Made by a program: the position numbers and the translations under genes | Part shown: piece by piece, positions 41,484 through 49,263 of the stretch | Numbering within the stretch: position 1 is the stretch's first letter | Layout of the letters: each line of letters begins with the position of its first letter | Notes under the pieces: model-generated | What the model saw: only the letters and a program-made list of their open reading frames with translations | The model's database searches: none | What the model was told of the DNA's origin: nothing | NCBI RefSeq assembly: GCF_014648495.1 | Contig: NZ_BMRF01000002.1 | Coordinates: 558,001 to 622,000 of the forward strand | Direction of reading: 5' to 3' | From: Actinomadura cremea | GTDB taxonomy: Bacteria; Actinomycetota; Actinomycetes; Streptosporangiales; Streptosporangiaceae | Length of the DNA: 64,000 nucleotides

Positions 41484-41735
41484 TCACCTCCCATGTCTCG
41501 TAGCGGTCGTCTCTACGGCACCAAGATTAACACGACATGATCGTCCGTCGAGCCGGTCGATGGCCCGCTCGAACCCGCCGGGATCCGCGGCGCGGATGAT
41601 GTCGACCAGCCCGTCGATGGAGGACGCCGAGGCGTGGAGGCGTCCGGTGGCCCGCCAGACCCCGTGGACGTCCCGCGCGATCGTCCATTCGGGGAACAGG
41701 TGCCGCAGGAACACCAGCAGGAGCCCGTCCCTCAC
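41484..41735 (-). CDS. Small conserved actinobacterial protein linked to ATPase/DUF397 regulatory loci
   Basis: 83 residues from GTG 41735: a Trp/His-containing start (DGLLLVFLRHLFPEWTIARD), VHGVWRATGRLHASASSIDG and LVDIIRAADPGGFERAIDRL. Proteins of this type are commonly found beside anti-sigma-like ATPase and DUF397 genes in Streptomyces and relatives; function unknown. Its start overlaps the 3' end of the truncated ATPase fragment, suggesting former coupling. Longer in-frame extensions upstream look non-coding. Confidence 0.55.
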   Translation of the reverse strand: MRDGLLLVFLRHLFPEWTIARDVHGVWRATGRLHASASSIDGLVDIIRAADPGGFERAIDRLDGRSCRVNLGAVETTATRHGR

Positions 41736-41850
41736 TCCGGGAGGAGCTTCGCCCACGTGATCTTGCCGCCCTCGTTCAGCTCCCGGACACCCCACGCGCG
41801 CACCATCTCGGACATGAGCAGCAGCCCGCGTCCCGACGTCGCGGCTTCTT
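41732..41850 (-). pseudogene. Anti-sigma-factor-like ATPase (HATPase_c_2), 3' remnant
   Basis: Only the last about 38 residues remain: ATSGRGLLLMSEMVRAWGVR, then ELNEGGKITWAKLLPE and a stop. GRGLLLM is the nucleotide-lid (G2) motif of RsbW-type ATPases and GGKITWAKL the terminal strand. Upstream of about 41850 the frame turns into antisense of the DUF5753 fragment. The N-terminal 100 or so residues with the N and G1 boxes are gone. Confidence 0.6.
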
Positions 41851-42190
41851 GATCGACGAGGGCGTTCTCCTCCGCGAGGTCGGCAGTCCCCAGATCATGC
41901 GCGAGCAGTTCGACCACCTTCTCGACGCCCCGCGAACGCTCGGTGTATCGCTGCACATCGTCCAAATGCGGGGCGATCACCTCGGCAACATCAGTTCCTT
42001 TACGATTGCCACGACGGAGGACATGCGGGAGATGGCGTACATCGAAAGCCCGGCACGGGGGTTCACTCTGGAGGAGAGCACCGAACTGGCCGCCCTTCGC
42101 CGGGCGCTCCGAGAGGTACGAGCCCTGGCCCTCCCCGTAGACCAGTCGCTCGACTTCATCCGAAAGGTACAGGCGGAGCGATGGACCTGA
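41849..42190 (+). pseudogene. HTH/DUF5753 regulator, 3' remnant lacking its DNA-binding domain
   Basis: 114 codons ending at 42190. It matches the C-terminal DUF5753 part of Streptomyces-type XRE regulators: IDEGVLLREVGSPQIMREQF, RTLGVSLHIVQMRGDHLGNI, YIESPARGFTLEESTELAAL and ALPVDQSLDFIRKVQ. The normal about 150 N-terminal residues with the helix-turn-helix are missing; the frame opens directly at the join with the ATPase remnant. Possible starts (TTG 41849) have no ribosome binding site. It still overlaps the DUF397 gene by 10 bp. Confidence 0.6.
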
Positions 42191-42369
42191 ACACGGCCAC
42201 CTGGCGCAAGAGCAGCCACAGCGGCGGCACCGGAGGCGAGTGCGTCGAGACGGCGTCGGCGGCCCGGTATGTAGCCATTCGTGATTCCAAGGACCCGGAG
42301 GGGGCGAGGCTCGTTGTCCCTCGGGACGTGTTCGCGGCGCTGGTTGCGGACCTCAAGCGTTCGGTGTGA
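42181..42369 (+). CDS. DUF397 domain protein
   Basis: 62 residues, complete DUF397: NTATWRKSSHSGGTGGECVE, YVAIRDSKDPEGARLVVPRD and FAALVADLKR. DUF397 proteins are small partners of the XRE/DUF5753 regulators encoded just upstream (some act as their antitoxin-like or morphogenetic cofactors, such as BldB-related systems). Here the upstream partner is truncated and the common promoter deleted, so expression is doubtful. ATG 42181 overlaps the preceding frame. Confidence 0.85.
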   Translation: MDLNTATWRKSSHSGGTGGECVETASAARYVAIRDSKDPEGARLVVPRDVFAALVADLKRSV

Positions 42370-42380
42370 CGGGGACGCGG

Positions 42381-42725
42381 TCAGTCGTCCGGGTTGAGGA
42401 ATCTCGCGGCGGTGTCTCGGTGCCGTTGGGCGGCGCGGACCGCGCCTTCGCTGCTCTCGGCGCTCATGCCGGGCATGCGGGCGATTCGTTCGACCTCCTC
42501 GGCCAGGCGGAGGTGGCGGTGGTGAGCGTGACGGCGGCAGGGCAGGCAGGTGACGCTCTCCGGACGCGGCGAGGTCATCGCGTGCGGCACCTCTAGCCCG
42601 CAGCCGGTGGCCACCAGGCTCGGCAGGTCACCGGCGAGGCCGAACGTGGACGCCATGACGTCACGTACCGCCGTATCGGCGTGAAGGTTCACCTCGACGT
42701 GGACGTGCGGATCGCGTTCGGTCAC
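42381..42725 (-). CDS. Small hypothetical protein with Cys/His cluster
   Basis: 114 residues from GTG 42725, which overlaps the stop of the upstream dehydratase-like gene (GTGA), so it is translationally coupled. N-terminal strand DPHVHVEVNLHADTAVRDVM, then CGLEVPHAM, a cluster VTCLPCRRHAHHRHLRL able to bind zinc (C-x2-C with several His) and a C-terminal helix AEEVERIARMPGM. I recognise no family. Coupling suggests a role with the PLP enzyme. Confidence 0.6.
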   Translation of the reverse strand: MTERDPHVHVEVNLHADTAVRDVMASTFGLAGDLPSLVATGCGLEVPHAMTSPRPESVTCLPCRRHAHHRHLRLAEEVERIARMPGMSAESSEGAVRAAQRHRDTAARFLNPDD

Positions 42726-43735
42726 CTGGTCTCCCCGCCTCGGCCGTCGCCTTGGAGTGCGGCGGGTTCCAGCACCCAACGTGCGAAGTCGGCGGGTTCG
42801 ACGTTGCTTCCGCACAGGACGGTGGCGACGCGTCGCCCGGCGAAGCGCTCGGGGTTCTCGAGGACGGCGGCGATCCCCAGCGCCGCGGAGGGTTCGACGA
42901 CCAGGCCCGCGTGCTCGTGGATCGCGCGCATCCCGGCCTTGATCGAGTCTTCGCCCACGAGCACCACGTCGTCGAGCACGACGAGCAGGTCGTCCAGGAC
43001 CTCGGGGATCGGGCAGCGCCCCGCGACGCCGTCGGCGATCGTCTCGATGCGGTCCGTCTCGACGATCGCCTTCCGTCGCCACGACAGGGCCATCGCGGGG
43101 GCGCCGAGGGGCTGGATCCCGATCACCTCCGCGTGCCCGGCGAGCGAGCGGACGGCGTAGCCCACGCCGCTCGCCATCGCCCCGCCGCCGAGCGCGACGA
43201 GCACGACGTCGAGCGCCGGATCGTCCCGGACGAGTTCGAGGCCGATCGTGGCGGCGCCCTCGCAGGTCGCCAGGTCCAGGCTGTCCTCGACCAGGTGGGT
43301 GCCGCCGGCCGCCGCGATCTCGCGCGCCAGCAGCCGGGCGTCCTCGATGTCGTGGCCTTCGAGCCGCACCTCCGCGCCGAGGGCGGCGATCTGGCGCAGC
43401 TTGAGCGGGTTGGCGGTGCTCGCCGCCACGACGGTGACGTCGAGTCCTCGACGCGAGGCGCTGTAGGCCAGCGCCTGCCCGAGGTTCCCGGCGCTCGCGC
43501 ACACCACGCGCGACACGCCCCTCTCGCGGGCCGCGGCCGCCACGGTCTCCGTGCCGCGCCCCTTGAAGCTTCGCACCGGATTGAGCGTCTCGACCTTCAG
43601 CGTCATCGAGCACCCGAGCGCGCGTCCGAGCGGCGCGCACTCCAGCGCGGGGGTGTCGAGGAACACCCGGTCGATCTCGTTGAGCGCGGCGCGGACTCGA
43701 TCGAGCCGGAGCCGAACGCGGTCGAGGCCAGTCAC
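42722..43735 (-). CDS. Threonine dehydratase-like PLP enzyme (fold type II)
   Basis: 337 residues from GTG 43735. Fold-II features: the PLP lysine in NPVRSFKGRGTETV, the Asn loop CASAGNLGQALAYSASRRG, the phosphate-binding GGGAMASGVG and C-terminal VLCGSNVE. Gly-rich loop and substrate loop match the serine/threonine dehydratase and serine racemase group, without an ACT domain, so it is a catabolic or secondary-metabolic member. It deaminates or racemises a hydroxy-amino acid; substrate not determinable. Confidence 0.85.
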   Translation of the reverse strand: MTGLDRVRLRLDRVRAALNEIDRVFLDTPALECAPLGRALGCSMTLKVETLNPVRSFKGRGTETVAAAARERGVSRVVCASAGNLGQALAYSASRRGLDVTVVAASTANPLKLRQIAALGAEVRLEGHDIEDARLLAREIAAAGGTHLVEDSLDLATCEGAATIGLELVRDDPALDVVLVALGGGAMASGVGYAVRSLAGHAEVIGIQPLGAPAMALSWRRKAIVETDRIETIADGVAGRCPIPEVLDDLLVVLDDVVLVGEDSIKAGMRAIHEHAGLVVEPSAALGIAAVLENPERFAGRRVATVLCGSNVEPADFARWVLEPAALQGDGRGGETR

Positions 43736-43950
43736 GCGGCTCAGTATGCCACGGTGCGGGATCCGACTCGGGGCCGCGCCCGCCACGCCGCGACGGCGGC
43801 GACCCGCCGCCGCGGCGACCGCATCGAACTGGTCGTCGCGAACGGAACTGCCCGCCGTCGACTGATCTGGTGTGCGAGCAACGGCGTCTTTCGCGCTTCT
43901 TTATGCGGGGCTCTGTAGGAAAGGGGGGTTCGCGCAATGGGAGGGGACGC

Positions 43951-44577
43951 ATGTCGCTGAGTACGACCATCGGATTCCTCATGCTGCACGGCATGCTCGC
44001 GCACCACGGGGGCGGCGGTAACTACGACGCGAGCCGTCCGCTCTACCTGCGGGGCCGGGTGATCCAGGCGCGGTACGGGTACCCGCACGCGCAGCTGCGG
44101 ATCGAGGTCCCGGCCGGTCTGACCGTCCCGTCGCGGCTGCCCGGCGTCGAGCGGTTGCGCGGGCACGACGCGTGGGGCGGGCCGCCCGCGGTCGAGGGCG
44201 CGGGGCAGGTCCGCGATCTCCTTCTGCCGCCCGACATCACCGGCACGCTGGGCGATCTGCCCGGACGTCCCAACGTGGGGGACGAGGTCGCGGCGATCGT
44301 CTACCGCCGCTGCGACGCCGAGGGCGACGAGTACGCGGGCGAGCTGCGCGTCCAGATGATCTACGCGGCCGGCGGCGCCCACCGGTACCGGGGCAGCATC
44401 ACCCGGATCGTGGACCGCTGCCTGGACGCGGCCCGCCCCCGTTCCGGCGCGCCCGGCGCTCCGGCGGCGACCGGCGCGGACGACCCGCCGGTGTTCCTGC
44501 TGGGCGGCGGTGCGCTGGTGGCGGCGGGACTGGTCGCGGGCCTGATCCGGCTCCGCAACCGCCGGGCGCCCCGTTGA
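43951..44577 (+). CDS. DUF6152-like exported, membrane-anchored protein
   Basis: 208 residues. After a short hydrophobic start comes MLAHHGGGGNYDASRPLYLR GRV and YPHAQLRIEV: the AHHG...YD...P-x-L-x-G pattern plus PHxxL is that of DUF6152 proteins, which are exported beta-rich proteins of unknown function. A C-terminal membrane helix (VFLLGGGALVAAGLVAGLIR) ending in RLRNRR anchors it. The N-terminus is short for a signal peptide. TTG/TGA overlap with the DUF6644-like gene argues for a pair. ATG 43951 has GAGGGGA. Confidence 0.7.
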   Translation: MSLSTTIGFLMLHGMLAHHGGGGNYDASRPLYLRGRVIQARYGYPHAQLRIEVPAGLTVPSRLPGVERLRGHDAWGGPPAVEGAGQVRDLLLPPDITGTLGDLPGRPNVGDEVAAIVYRRCDAEGDEYAGELRVQMIYAAGGAHRYRGSITRIVDRCLDAARPRSGAPGAPAATGADDPPVFLLGGGALVAAGLVAGLIRLRNRRAPR

Positions 44578-45059
44578 CCCTGGACCGAGTGCTGGCCTGG
44601 CTCGAGGCCACCGCACCGGCCGATGCCGTGCGCGATGGGCGCTGGACGTACGCGCTGACCGAGTCGGCCCACCTCATCGGGCTGGCGACGATGTTCGGCG
44701 CCATCGCGCTCTTCGACCTGCGGCTGCTGGGCTTCTCCCGGCGGCTGCCGGTCGGCGCCCTGGCCCGGCACGCCCTCCCGTGGTCCCGCGCGGCCTTCGC
44801 GTTGACCGCGCTCAGCGGGTTCCTCCTGTTCTCGGCCAACGCCACGCAGGTCGCGCACAACACCGCGTTCCAGGTGAAGATCCTTCTCATCGGAGCCGCG
44901 GGCCTGAACATCCTGATCTTCCACACCGGCACGTTCCGTACCGTCCGGGACTGGGACACCTCCGCCCGGACCCCGCCGTCCGCCCGCGCCGCCGCGCTCG
45001 TCTCCCTCGCCACCTGGCCCGCCGTGATCGTCTGCGGCCGCCTGATCGCCTACACCTGA
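44574..45059 (+). CDS. DUF6644-like membrane protein
   Basis: 161 residues, four helices: YALTESAHLIGLATMFGAIA LFDLRLLGF (His and Asp-Leu-Arg conserved), ALPWSRAAFALTALSGFLLF, VAHNTAFQVKILLIGAAGLN and AALVSLATWPAVIVCGRLIA. Conserved His in helix 1 and 3 could ligate haem or metal. Next to DUF6152 proteins in several bacteria, which supports the assignment. Start is TTG 44574 (overlapping the previous stop) or GTG 44589. Confidence 0.75.
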   Translation: MTLDRVLAWLEATAPADAVRDGRWTYALTESAHLIGLATMFGAIALFDLRLLGFSRRLPVGALARHALPWSRAAFALTALSGFLLFSANATQVAHNTAFQVKILLIGAAGLNILIFHTGTFRTVRDWDTSARTPPSARAAALVSLATWPAVIVCGRLIAYT

Positions 45060-45071
45060 CCGGTCGGGCGT

Positions 45072-45758
45072 TCAGCCCTTGAGGTCATGCCAGAGATTGA
45101 GGAGCAGATCGAAATTCGGGATGCGGTGAACGTGCTCCGGCGGGAGGACGTCGCGACGATTCGTGCCGACGAAACTCGCCATTCCCGTACCACTGGCCGT
45201 CGAGATCTCGGCGATCTCGCTCCAGGCCGCAGTGCGCTCGTTGTGCGAGAGTGCGCGCTGATCGGCCGTGAGCCGGCCGAATTCCACGCTCTCGCCCTCC
45301 CGTAGGCGCGTGACCAATCCCGGTAACTGGGCCCGGGTGACGCCGCGCTGGATCGCCCCGCCCCAGTCGCCCGGGTAGAGGAACGGTGCCCCCTTCGTGA
45401 GCGAGGTGACGCCGAGCCGGTCCAGGTCGCGCCCGGTCAGGCTGTGCGAGCCCGGCCCGATGGCCGTGGCGGCGCCGTCCGGGGCGATCAGTGTGTACCG
45501 CGCCTCGACCAGGCTGCCGTTGACGCTCATGCGGTGCTGCAGGACGCGCATCGTCGTCCATTCGTAGGCCGCCGCATGGTCGTCCGGTCCCGTGACGACG
45601 ACTCCTTGGTCGTAGAGGTAAAGGTGGGCGTCGGCCCACTTCTTGGAGAACAGGCTTTTCTTCGTACCGGCGGTGTAACCGGTCCATGCGCCGAGTCCGT
45701 GCCGGTCGGCGAGTTCGGTCACGGGCCCGGTCGGTGCTTTCTCCGTGGTCTCCTGCAC
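45072..45758 (-). CDS. DUF6585-like protein
   Basis: 228 residues from GTG 45758, chosen because AGGGAGGA lies six bases upstream; ATG 45812 would add 18 residues. Pattern: LGAWTGYTAGTKKSLFSKKW (about 20), HLYLYDQGVVVTGPDDHAAA YEW, LTGRDLDRLGVTSLTKGAPF, EGESVEFGRLTADQRAL and WSEIAEISTASGTGMASFVG. This repeats the PH-like beta strands of DUF6585 proteins of actinobacteria. No membrane segment. Function unknown. Converges with DUF6644. Confidence 0.65.
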   Translation of the reverse strand: MQETTEKAPTGPVTELADRHGLGAWTGYTAGTKKSLFSKKWADAHLYLYDQGVVVTGPDDHAAAYEWTTMRVLQHRMSVNGSLVEARYTLIAPDGAATAIGPGSHSLTGRDLDRLGVTSLTKGAPFLYPGDWGGAIQRGVTRAQLPGLVTRLREGESVEFGRLTADQRALSHNERTAAWSEIAEISTASGTGMASFVGTNRRDVLPPEHVHRIPNFDLLLNLWHDLKG

Positions 45759-45960
45759 GAATCCTCCCTGGACGCGACGCGGGTCGATCCGCTCGCCGAG
45801 ACGAAAGTACATCACCGTTCTTTTGGTGTGCCGGGCTTTGCCCGGACCCGGCCGAACCGGTTCGCGGCGTCGGCGAGGGTCTTGCGGCGTCGCACCGGCC
45901 CGCGCCACCGCGCCCTGGCCGACGACGCGAGCACCGGCCAGACGGGTGTGGTTCGAGATA

Positions 45961-46025
45961 TTGAAGTCCAGCATCAAGATAATCAAGAATCTCGCGTTGA
46001 CTCCTTGAAGTATCCAAGATACAAC
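45961..46025 (+). promoter_or_regulatory. Promoter and AT-rich repeats of the DUF2089 operon
   Basis: TTGACT (45997-46002), a 17-bp spacer and TACAAC (46020-46025) match the vegetative promoter pattern 36 bp before the GTG at 46061. TTGAAGT occurs at 45961-45967 and again inside the spacer (46005-46011), and ATCAAGA repeats at 45973 and 45983. The roughly 80-bp block is the most AT-rich in its neighbourhood. Confidence 0.6.
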
Positions 46026-46060
46026 TACATCGCACGCAAGCATCGAGGGGAGGGGGACGG

Positions 46061-46423
46061 GTGGAGTGGCAGGAGCTGACGGACCTGACGCGCGGACGGC
46101 CGTTCGTGGTGGAGCGGGTCCGGCTGGTCGACAACGGTGTCGCGGTCGAGGGGGAGTTCGAGCCGCCGCAACTGGCTCGGCTCAGCATGGACGACCAGGT
46201 GTTCGTCGCCGCGTTCGTGCGGGCGCACGGTTCGATCAAGGAGATGGAGCGGGTCTTCGGGGTGAGCTACCCGACGGTGAAGGGTCGGCTGAACCGGATC
46301 TCCGAACGGCTCGAGTTCGTCGACACCGACCCGGCGCCCACCGGTGTCGACGTCGTCGAACGGCTGCGGCGAGGGGAGATCGGAGTCCAGGAGGCCCTGG
46401 ACGAACTGGAGGGGGCCCCGTGA
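46061..46423 (+). CDS. DUF2089 family HTH protein
   Basis: 120 residues. ELTDLTRGRPFVVERVRLVD is followed by a DUF2089 helix-turn-helix (LSMDDQVFVAAFVRAHGSIK, MERVFGVSYPTVKGRLNRIS) and a C-terminal helix VVERLRRGEIGVQEALDELE shared with SHOCT-like regulators. The zinc ribbon found in longer DUF2089 proteins is absent. First gene of a five-gene operon with an ABC exporter, probably its regulator. GTG 46061 preceded by GAGGGGAGGGGGA. Confidence 0.75.
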   Translation: MEWQELTDLTRGRPFVVERVRLVDNGVAVEGEFEPPQLARLSMDDQVFVAAFVRAHGSIKEMERVFGVSYPTVKGRLNRISERLEFVDTDPAPTGVDVVERLRRGEIGVQEALDELEGAP

Positions 46424-46680
46424 TCCCGCAACTGGTGACGGTGCGGTATCGCGGTCGCGCCGGCCGTCGCCTGCGGCTGTACGTCCCGGTCGTGCCGGTG
46501 GCGCTGGTGCTGTCACCGCTGCTGGTGCTCGCCGTGGCGGGCGGGCTGGCCGCGTGCGTCGTCTTCCGGGTGAGCCCGGTGGGCGCGCTGCGCGGCGTCG
46601 GGCGGCTGCTGTGGGCGCTGCCCGGCACCCGGGTCGAGTTCGAGCAGGGCGGATCGGCCCTGCTGGTGAGCGTCAGATGA
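46420..46680 (+). CDS. Small single-pass membrane protein
   Basis: 86 residues: basic N-terminus (VTVRYRGRAGRRLRLYVP), one long hydrophobic segment (VVPVALVLSPLLVLAVAGGL, about 25-50) and a C-terminal VEFEQGGSALLVSVR. GTG overlaps the DUF2089 stop. Probably a membrane anchor or sensor partner for the neighbouring regulators. Confidence 0.65.
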   Translation: MIPQLVTVRYRGRAGRRLRLYVPVVPVALVLSPLLVLAVAGGLAACVVFRVSPVGALRGVGRLLWALPGTRVEFEQGGSALLVSVR

Positions 46681-46690
46681 AGGAGAGACG

Positions 46691-47119
46691 ATGAACGAGC
46701 AGCGCCGCCAGATCTTGCAGATGCTGGCCGAGGACAAGATCACCGCGGACGAGGCCGAGCGGCTGATCGACGCGCTCGAGCGGACGGGGCCCGAGCCGCC
46801 GGTGGCCGAGTCGCGTCCGAAGGCCCGTCCCAAGTACGTGCGCGTGGTGGTGAGCTGGACGGACGACTCCGGCGGCGGCGAGCCGGGCCGCATCAACATC
46901 CGCGTCCCGCTGCAACTGCTGCGCGCCGGGGTCCGGCTCGCGAGCCTCGTCCCCCCGCAGGCGCTGGCCAGAGCCAACGCGGAGCTGGAGAAGTCGGGCG
47001 TGCCGATCGACCTCGCCGAGCTCAAGCCGCAGCACATCGAGGAGCTGATCGACGAGCTCGGCGACGTCCTGGTCGACATCGACGAGCCCGACACGAAGGT
47101 GCAGGTGTTCTGCGAATGA
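46691..47119 (+). CDS. SHOCT-like domain protein (YvlB/LiaX-like N-terminus)
   Basis: 142 residues. RRQILQMLAEDKITADEAER LIDALER is the SHOCT-like helical hairpin found at the start of YvlB/LiaX envelope-stress proteins. It is followed by strand-rich VRVVVSWTDDSGGGEPGRIN IRVPLQLLRAGVRL and a helical end. The expected long beta-helix adhesin part is absent. Overlaps the ABC ATPase gene by 4 bp. A role in envelope stress signalling with the exporter is inferred. Confidence 0.75.
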   Translation: MNEQRRQILQMLAEDKITADEAERLIDALERTGPEPPVAESRPKARPKYVRVVVSWTDDSGGGEPGRINIRVPLQLLRAGVRLASLVPPQALARANAELEKSGVPIDLAELKPQHIEELIDELGDVLVDIDEPDTKVQVFCE

Positions 47120-47877
47120 CGGAGCACGCGATCCACGTGCGGGACCTGGAGAAGTCCTACAAGGACCTGAAGGTGCTGCGCGGCGTGGACTTCGAGGTCG
47201 AGCGGGGCGGCATCTTCGCCCTGCTGGGCTCGAACGGGGCCGGCAAGACCACGGTCGTGCGGATCCTGGCCACGCTGCTCAAGGCCGACGCCGGGACGGC
47301 CCGCGTCAACGGCTTCGACGTCGCCGCGCGGGCCGCGGACGTGCGCGAGTCCATCAGCCTGACCGGGCAGTTCGCGGCCGTGGACGAGATCCTCACCGGG
47401 CGCGAGAACCTCGTGCTGGTCGCCCGGCTGCGGCGGGTCGAGGATCCGGGCGGGACCGCGGACGGCCTGCTCGACCGGTTCTCGCTGACCGACGCGGCGG
47501 CGCGGCGGGTGTCGGTGTACTCGGGCGGCATGCGCCGCCGCCTCGACATCGCGATGAGCCTCATCGGGGACCCGCCGGTCATCTTCCTGGACGAACCGAC
47601 CACCGGGCTCGACCCGCAGGCGCGCATCGAGGTGTGGAACGCCGTCGAGGAACTCGCCCGGCGCGGCACGACGGTCCTGCTCACGACGCAGTACCTCGAC
47701 GAGGCCGAACACCTCGCGGACCGGATCGCGATCCTGCACGAGGGCCGGATCGTCGTGAACGGCACCCTCGCCGAGCTGCGGCGGATGCTCCCGCCCGCCG
47801 AGGTCGAGTACGTCGAGAAGCAGCCGACCCTCGACGACGTCTTCTTCGCCGTCGTCGGCGCGAACAAGGAGCGATGA
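47116..47877 (+). CDS. ABC exporter ATPase, DrrA-like
   Basis: 253 residues. Walker A LLGSNGAGKTTVVRIL (Ser for Pro at position 3), Q-loop SLTGQFAAVDEILTGRENL, signature YSGGMRRRLDIAMSLIGDPP, Walker B VIFLDEPTTGLDPQ and H-loop TTQYLDEAEHLADRI. QFAAVDE and GMRRRLD are typical of the daunorubicin-resistance (DrrA) group. Shorter C-terminus than DrrA itself. Coupled to its permease by ATGATG/TGA overlap. Confidence 0.9.
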   Translation: MTEHAIHVRDLEKSYKDLKVLRGVDFEVERGGIFALLGSNGAGKTTVVRILATLLKADAGTARVNGFDVAARAADVRESISLTGQFAAVDEILTGRENLVLVARLRRVEDPGGTADGLLDRFSLTDAAARRVSVYSGGMRRRLDIAMSLIGDPPVIFLDEPTTGLDPQARIEVWNAVEELARRGTTVLLTTQYLDEAEHLADRIAILHEGRIVVNGTLAELRRMLPPAEVEYVEKQPTLDDVFFAVVGANKER

Positions 47878-48635
47878 TGGCACGGTTCTTCGGCGACGCC
47901 GTCCTGCTGCTGGGCCGGTCCCTGCGCCACATCCTGCGCAGCCCGGACACCATCATCACGACCTCGATCATGCCGATCGGCCTCATGCTGCTGTTCGTCT
48001 ACGTGTTCGGCGGCGCGATCCGCGCCGGGTCGGACGACTACGTGAACTACCTGCTGCCCGGCATCCTGCTCATCACGATCGGGTCGGGCGTCTCCTACAC
48101 CGCGTTCCGGCTCTTCCTGGACATGAAGAGCGGGATCTTCGAACGGTTCCAGTCGCTGCCGATCGCGCGGTCGTCCGTCCTGTGGGCCCACGTGCTGACC
48201 TCGCTGGTCGCCAACCTGGTCTCGCTCGTGATCGTCGTGCTCGTCGCGCTCCTCATGGGCTTCCGCACGGGGGCGGGGGCGGCGGCGTGGCTCGCGGTCA
48301 CCGGCCTGCTGGTCCTGGTCACCCTCACGCTGACGTGGATCGCCGTCATCCCCGGTCTCTCGGCGGGCTCCGTGGACGGCGCGTCCGCGTTCTCCTACCC
48401 GATCATCTTCCTGCCGTTCCTCAGCTCGGCGTTCGTCCCCACCGACACGATGCCCGGTCCCGTGCGCGCCTTCGCCGACAACCAGCCGGTGACGTCGATC
48501 ATCGAGACGATCCGCGCCCTGTTCGCGCAGCAGCCGGTCGGCGGTGAGATCTGGACGGCCCTCGCCTGGTGCCTCGGCGTCCTCGTCGTCGCCTACGCCC
48601 TCGCCAACGCCGCCTACCGGCGCAAGATCGCCTGA
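47874..48635 (+). CDS. ABC exporter permease, DrrB-like
   Basis: 253 residues with six helices; TSIMPIGLMLLFVYVFGGAI and YLLPGILLITIGSGVSYTAF are DrrB/NodJ family features, and ERFQSLPIARSSVLWAHVLT is the coupling loop. With the ATPase it exports a hydrophobic compound or lipid. Last gene of the DUF2089 operon; the stop is 6 bp from the convergent XRE gene. Confidence 0.88.
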   Translation: MMARFFGDAVLLLGRSLRHILRSPDTIITTSIMPIGLMLLFVYVFGGAIRAGSDDYVNYLLPGILLITIGSGVSYTAFRLFLDMKSGIFERFQSLPIARSSVLWAHVLTSLVANLVSLVIVVLVALLMGFRTGAGAAAWLAVTGLLVLVTLTLTWIAVIPGLSAGSVDGASAFSYPIIFLPFLSSAFVPTDTMPGPVRAFADNQPVTSIIETIRALFAQQPVGGEIWTALAWCLGVLVVAYALANAAYRRKIA

Positions 48636-48641
48636 GAGCGG

Positions 48642-49175
48642 TCACCCGGGAGGGGCCGGGCGGGCCGGGTGGCGCACCAGCAGGATCGCCTCCACGTGCT
48701 CGTCCGGCGCCGCGTAGAGGTGCGGGACGTCCGCGGGCCACCGCGCGTGGCCGCCCGGCCCCACGATCCGGGGCTCGGCGGTCGCGCCGACCCGCGCCGT
48801 GCCCGCCAGGACGATGATGTGCTCGGTGCTCCCGGGGGTGTGCGGGGCCGACTCCTGGACCGTCCCGGCGCGGATCCTGATCCGGTACACCTCGCTGACC
48901 GCCGCGCCGTCCTCGAAACGCTCGGTCAGGACCGCCTCGACCGCGTCCCCGCTGATCGGGGCGCTCATCGGGACGCTCAGGACGGCGCTGAGCGGCAGGC
49001 CGAGCGCGGACGTGAGCGCGTACAGGGTCTCGAGGGTGGGGTTGCGGCGGCCCGCCTCCAGCTCCGACAGGGTGCCCTTGCCGATCCCGGACCGCCGGGC
49101 CAGTTCCGACAGCGACAGGCCCCGCCCGGCGCGCAGGTCCCGCAGCCGGTTCCCCACCTGACGAGCCGGGTCCAT
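48642..49175 (-). CDS. XRE family regulator with cupin sensor domain
   Basis: 177 residues. HTH_3 domain at about 6-60 (LRDLRAGRGLSLSELARRSG, IGKGTLSELEAGRRNPTLET) and a C-terminal cupin (HTPGSTEHIIVLAGTARVGA, GGHARWPADVPHLYAAPDEH). Typical of amino-acid-responsive repressors located beside amino-acid exporters or aminotransferases. Divergent from the aminotransferase at 49264 with tandem palindromes between them. Confidence 0.9.
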   Translation of the reverse strand: MDPARQVGNRLRDLRAGRGLSLSELARRSGIGKGTLSELEAGRRNPTLETLYALTSALGLPLSAVLSVPMSAPISGDAVEAVLTERFEDGAAVSEVYRIRIRAGTVQESAPHTPGSTEHIIVLAGTARVGATAEPRIVGPGGHARWPADVPHLYAAPDEHVEAILLVRHPARPAPPG

Positions 49176-49216
49176 GTCTCTCCTCGCCGTTGACCGCCGC
49201 GCCGCGCCGACCTAGT

Positions 49217-49248
49217 GTTCCACATACGGAACGTTCTGTTTACGGAAC
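49217..49248. promoter_or_regulatory. Tandem 16-bp operators of the XRE-cupin regulator
   Basis: GTTCCACATACGGAAC (49217-49232) is immediately followed by GTTCTGTTTACGGAAC (49233-49248): two abutting 16-bp inverted repeats of type GTTCy-N6/7-GGAAC, sharing TACGGAAC. The pair lies midway in the 88-bp divergent region, 16 bp before the aminotransferase GTG. Confidence 0.7.
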
Positions 49249-49263
49249 GACAGGGAGGGCATC

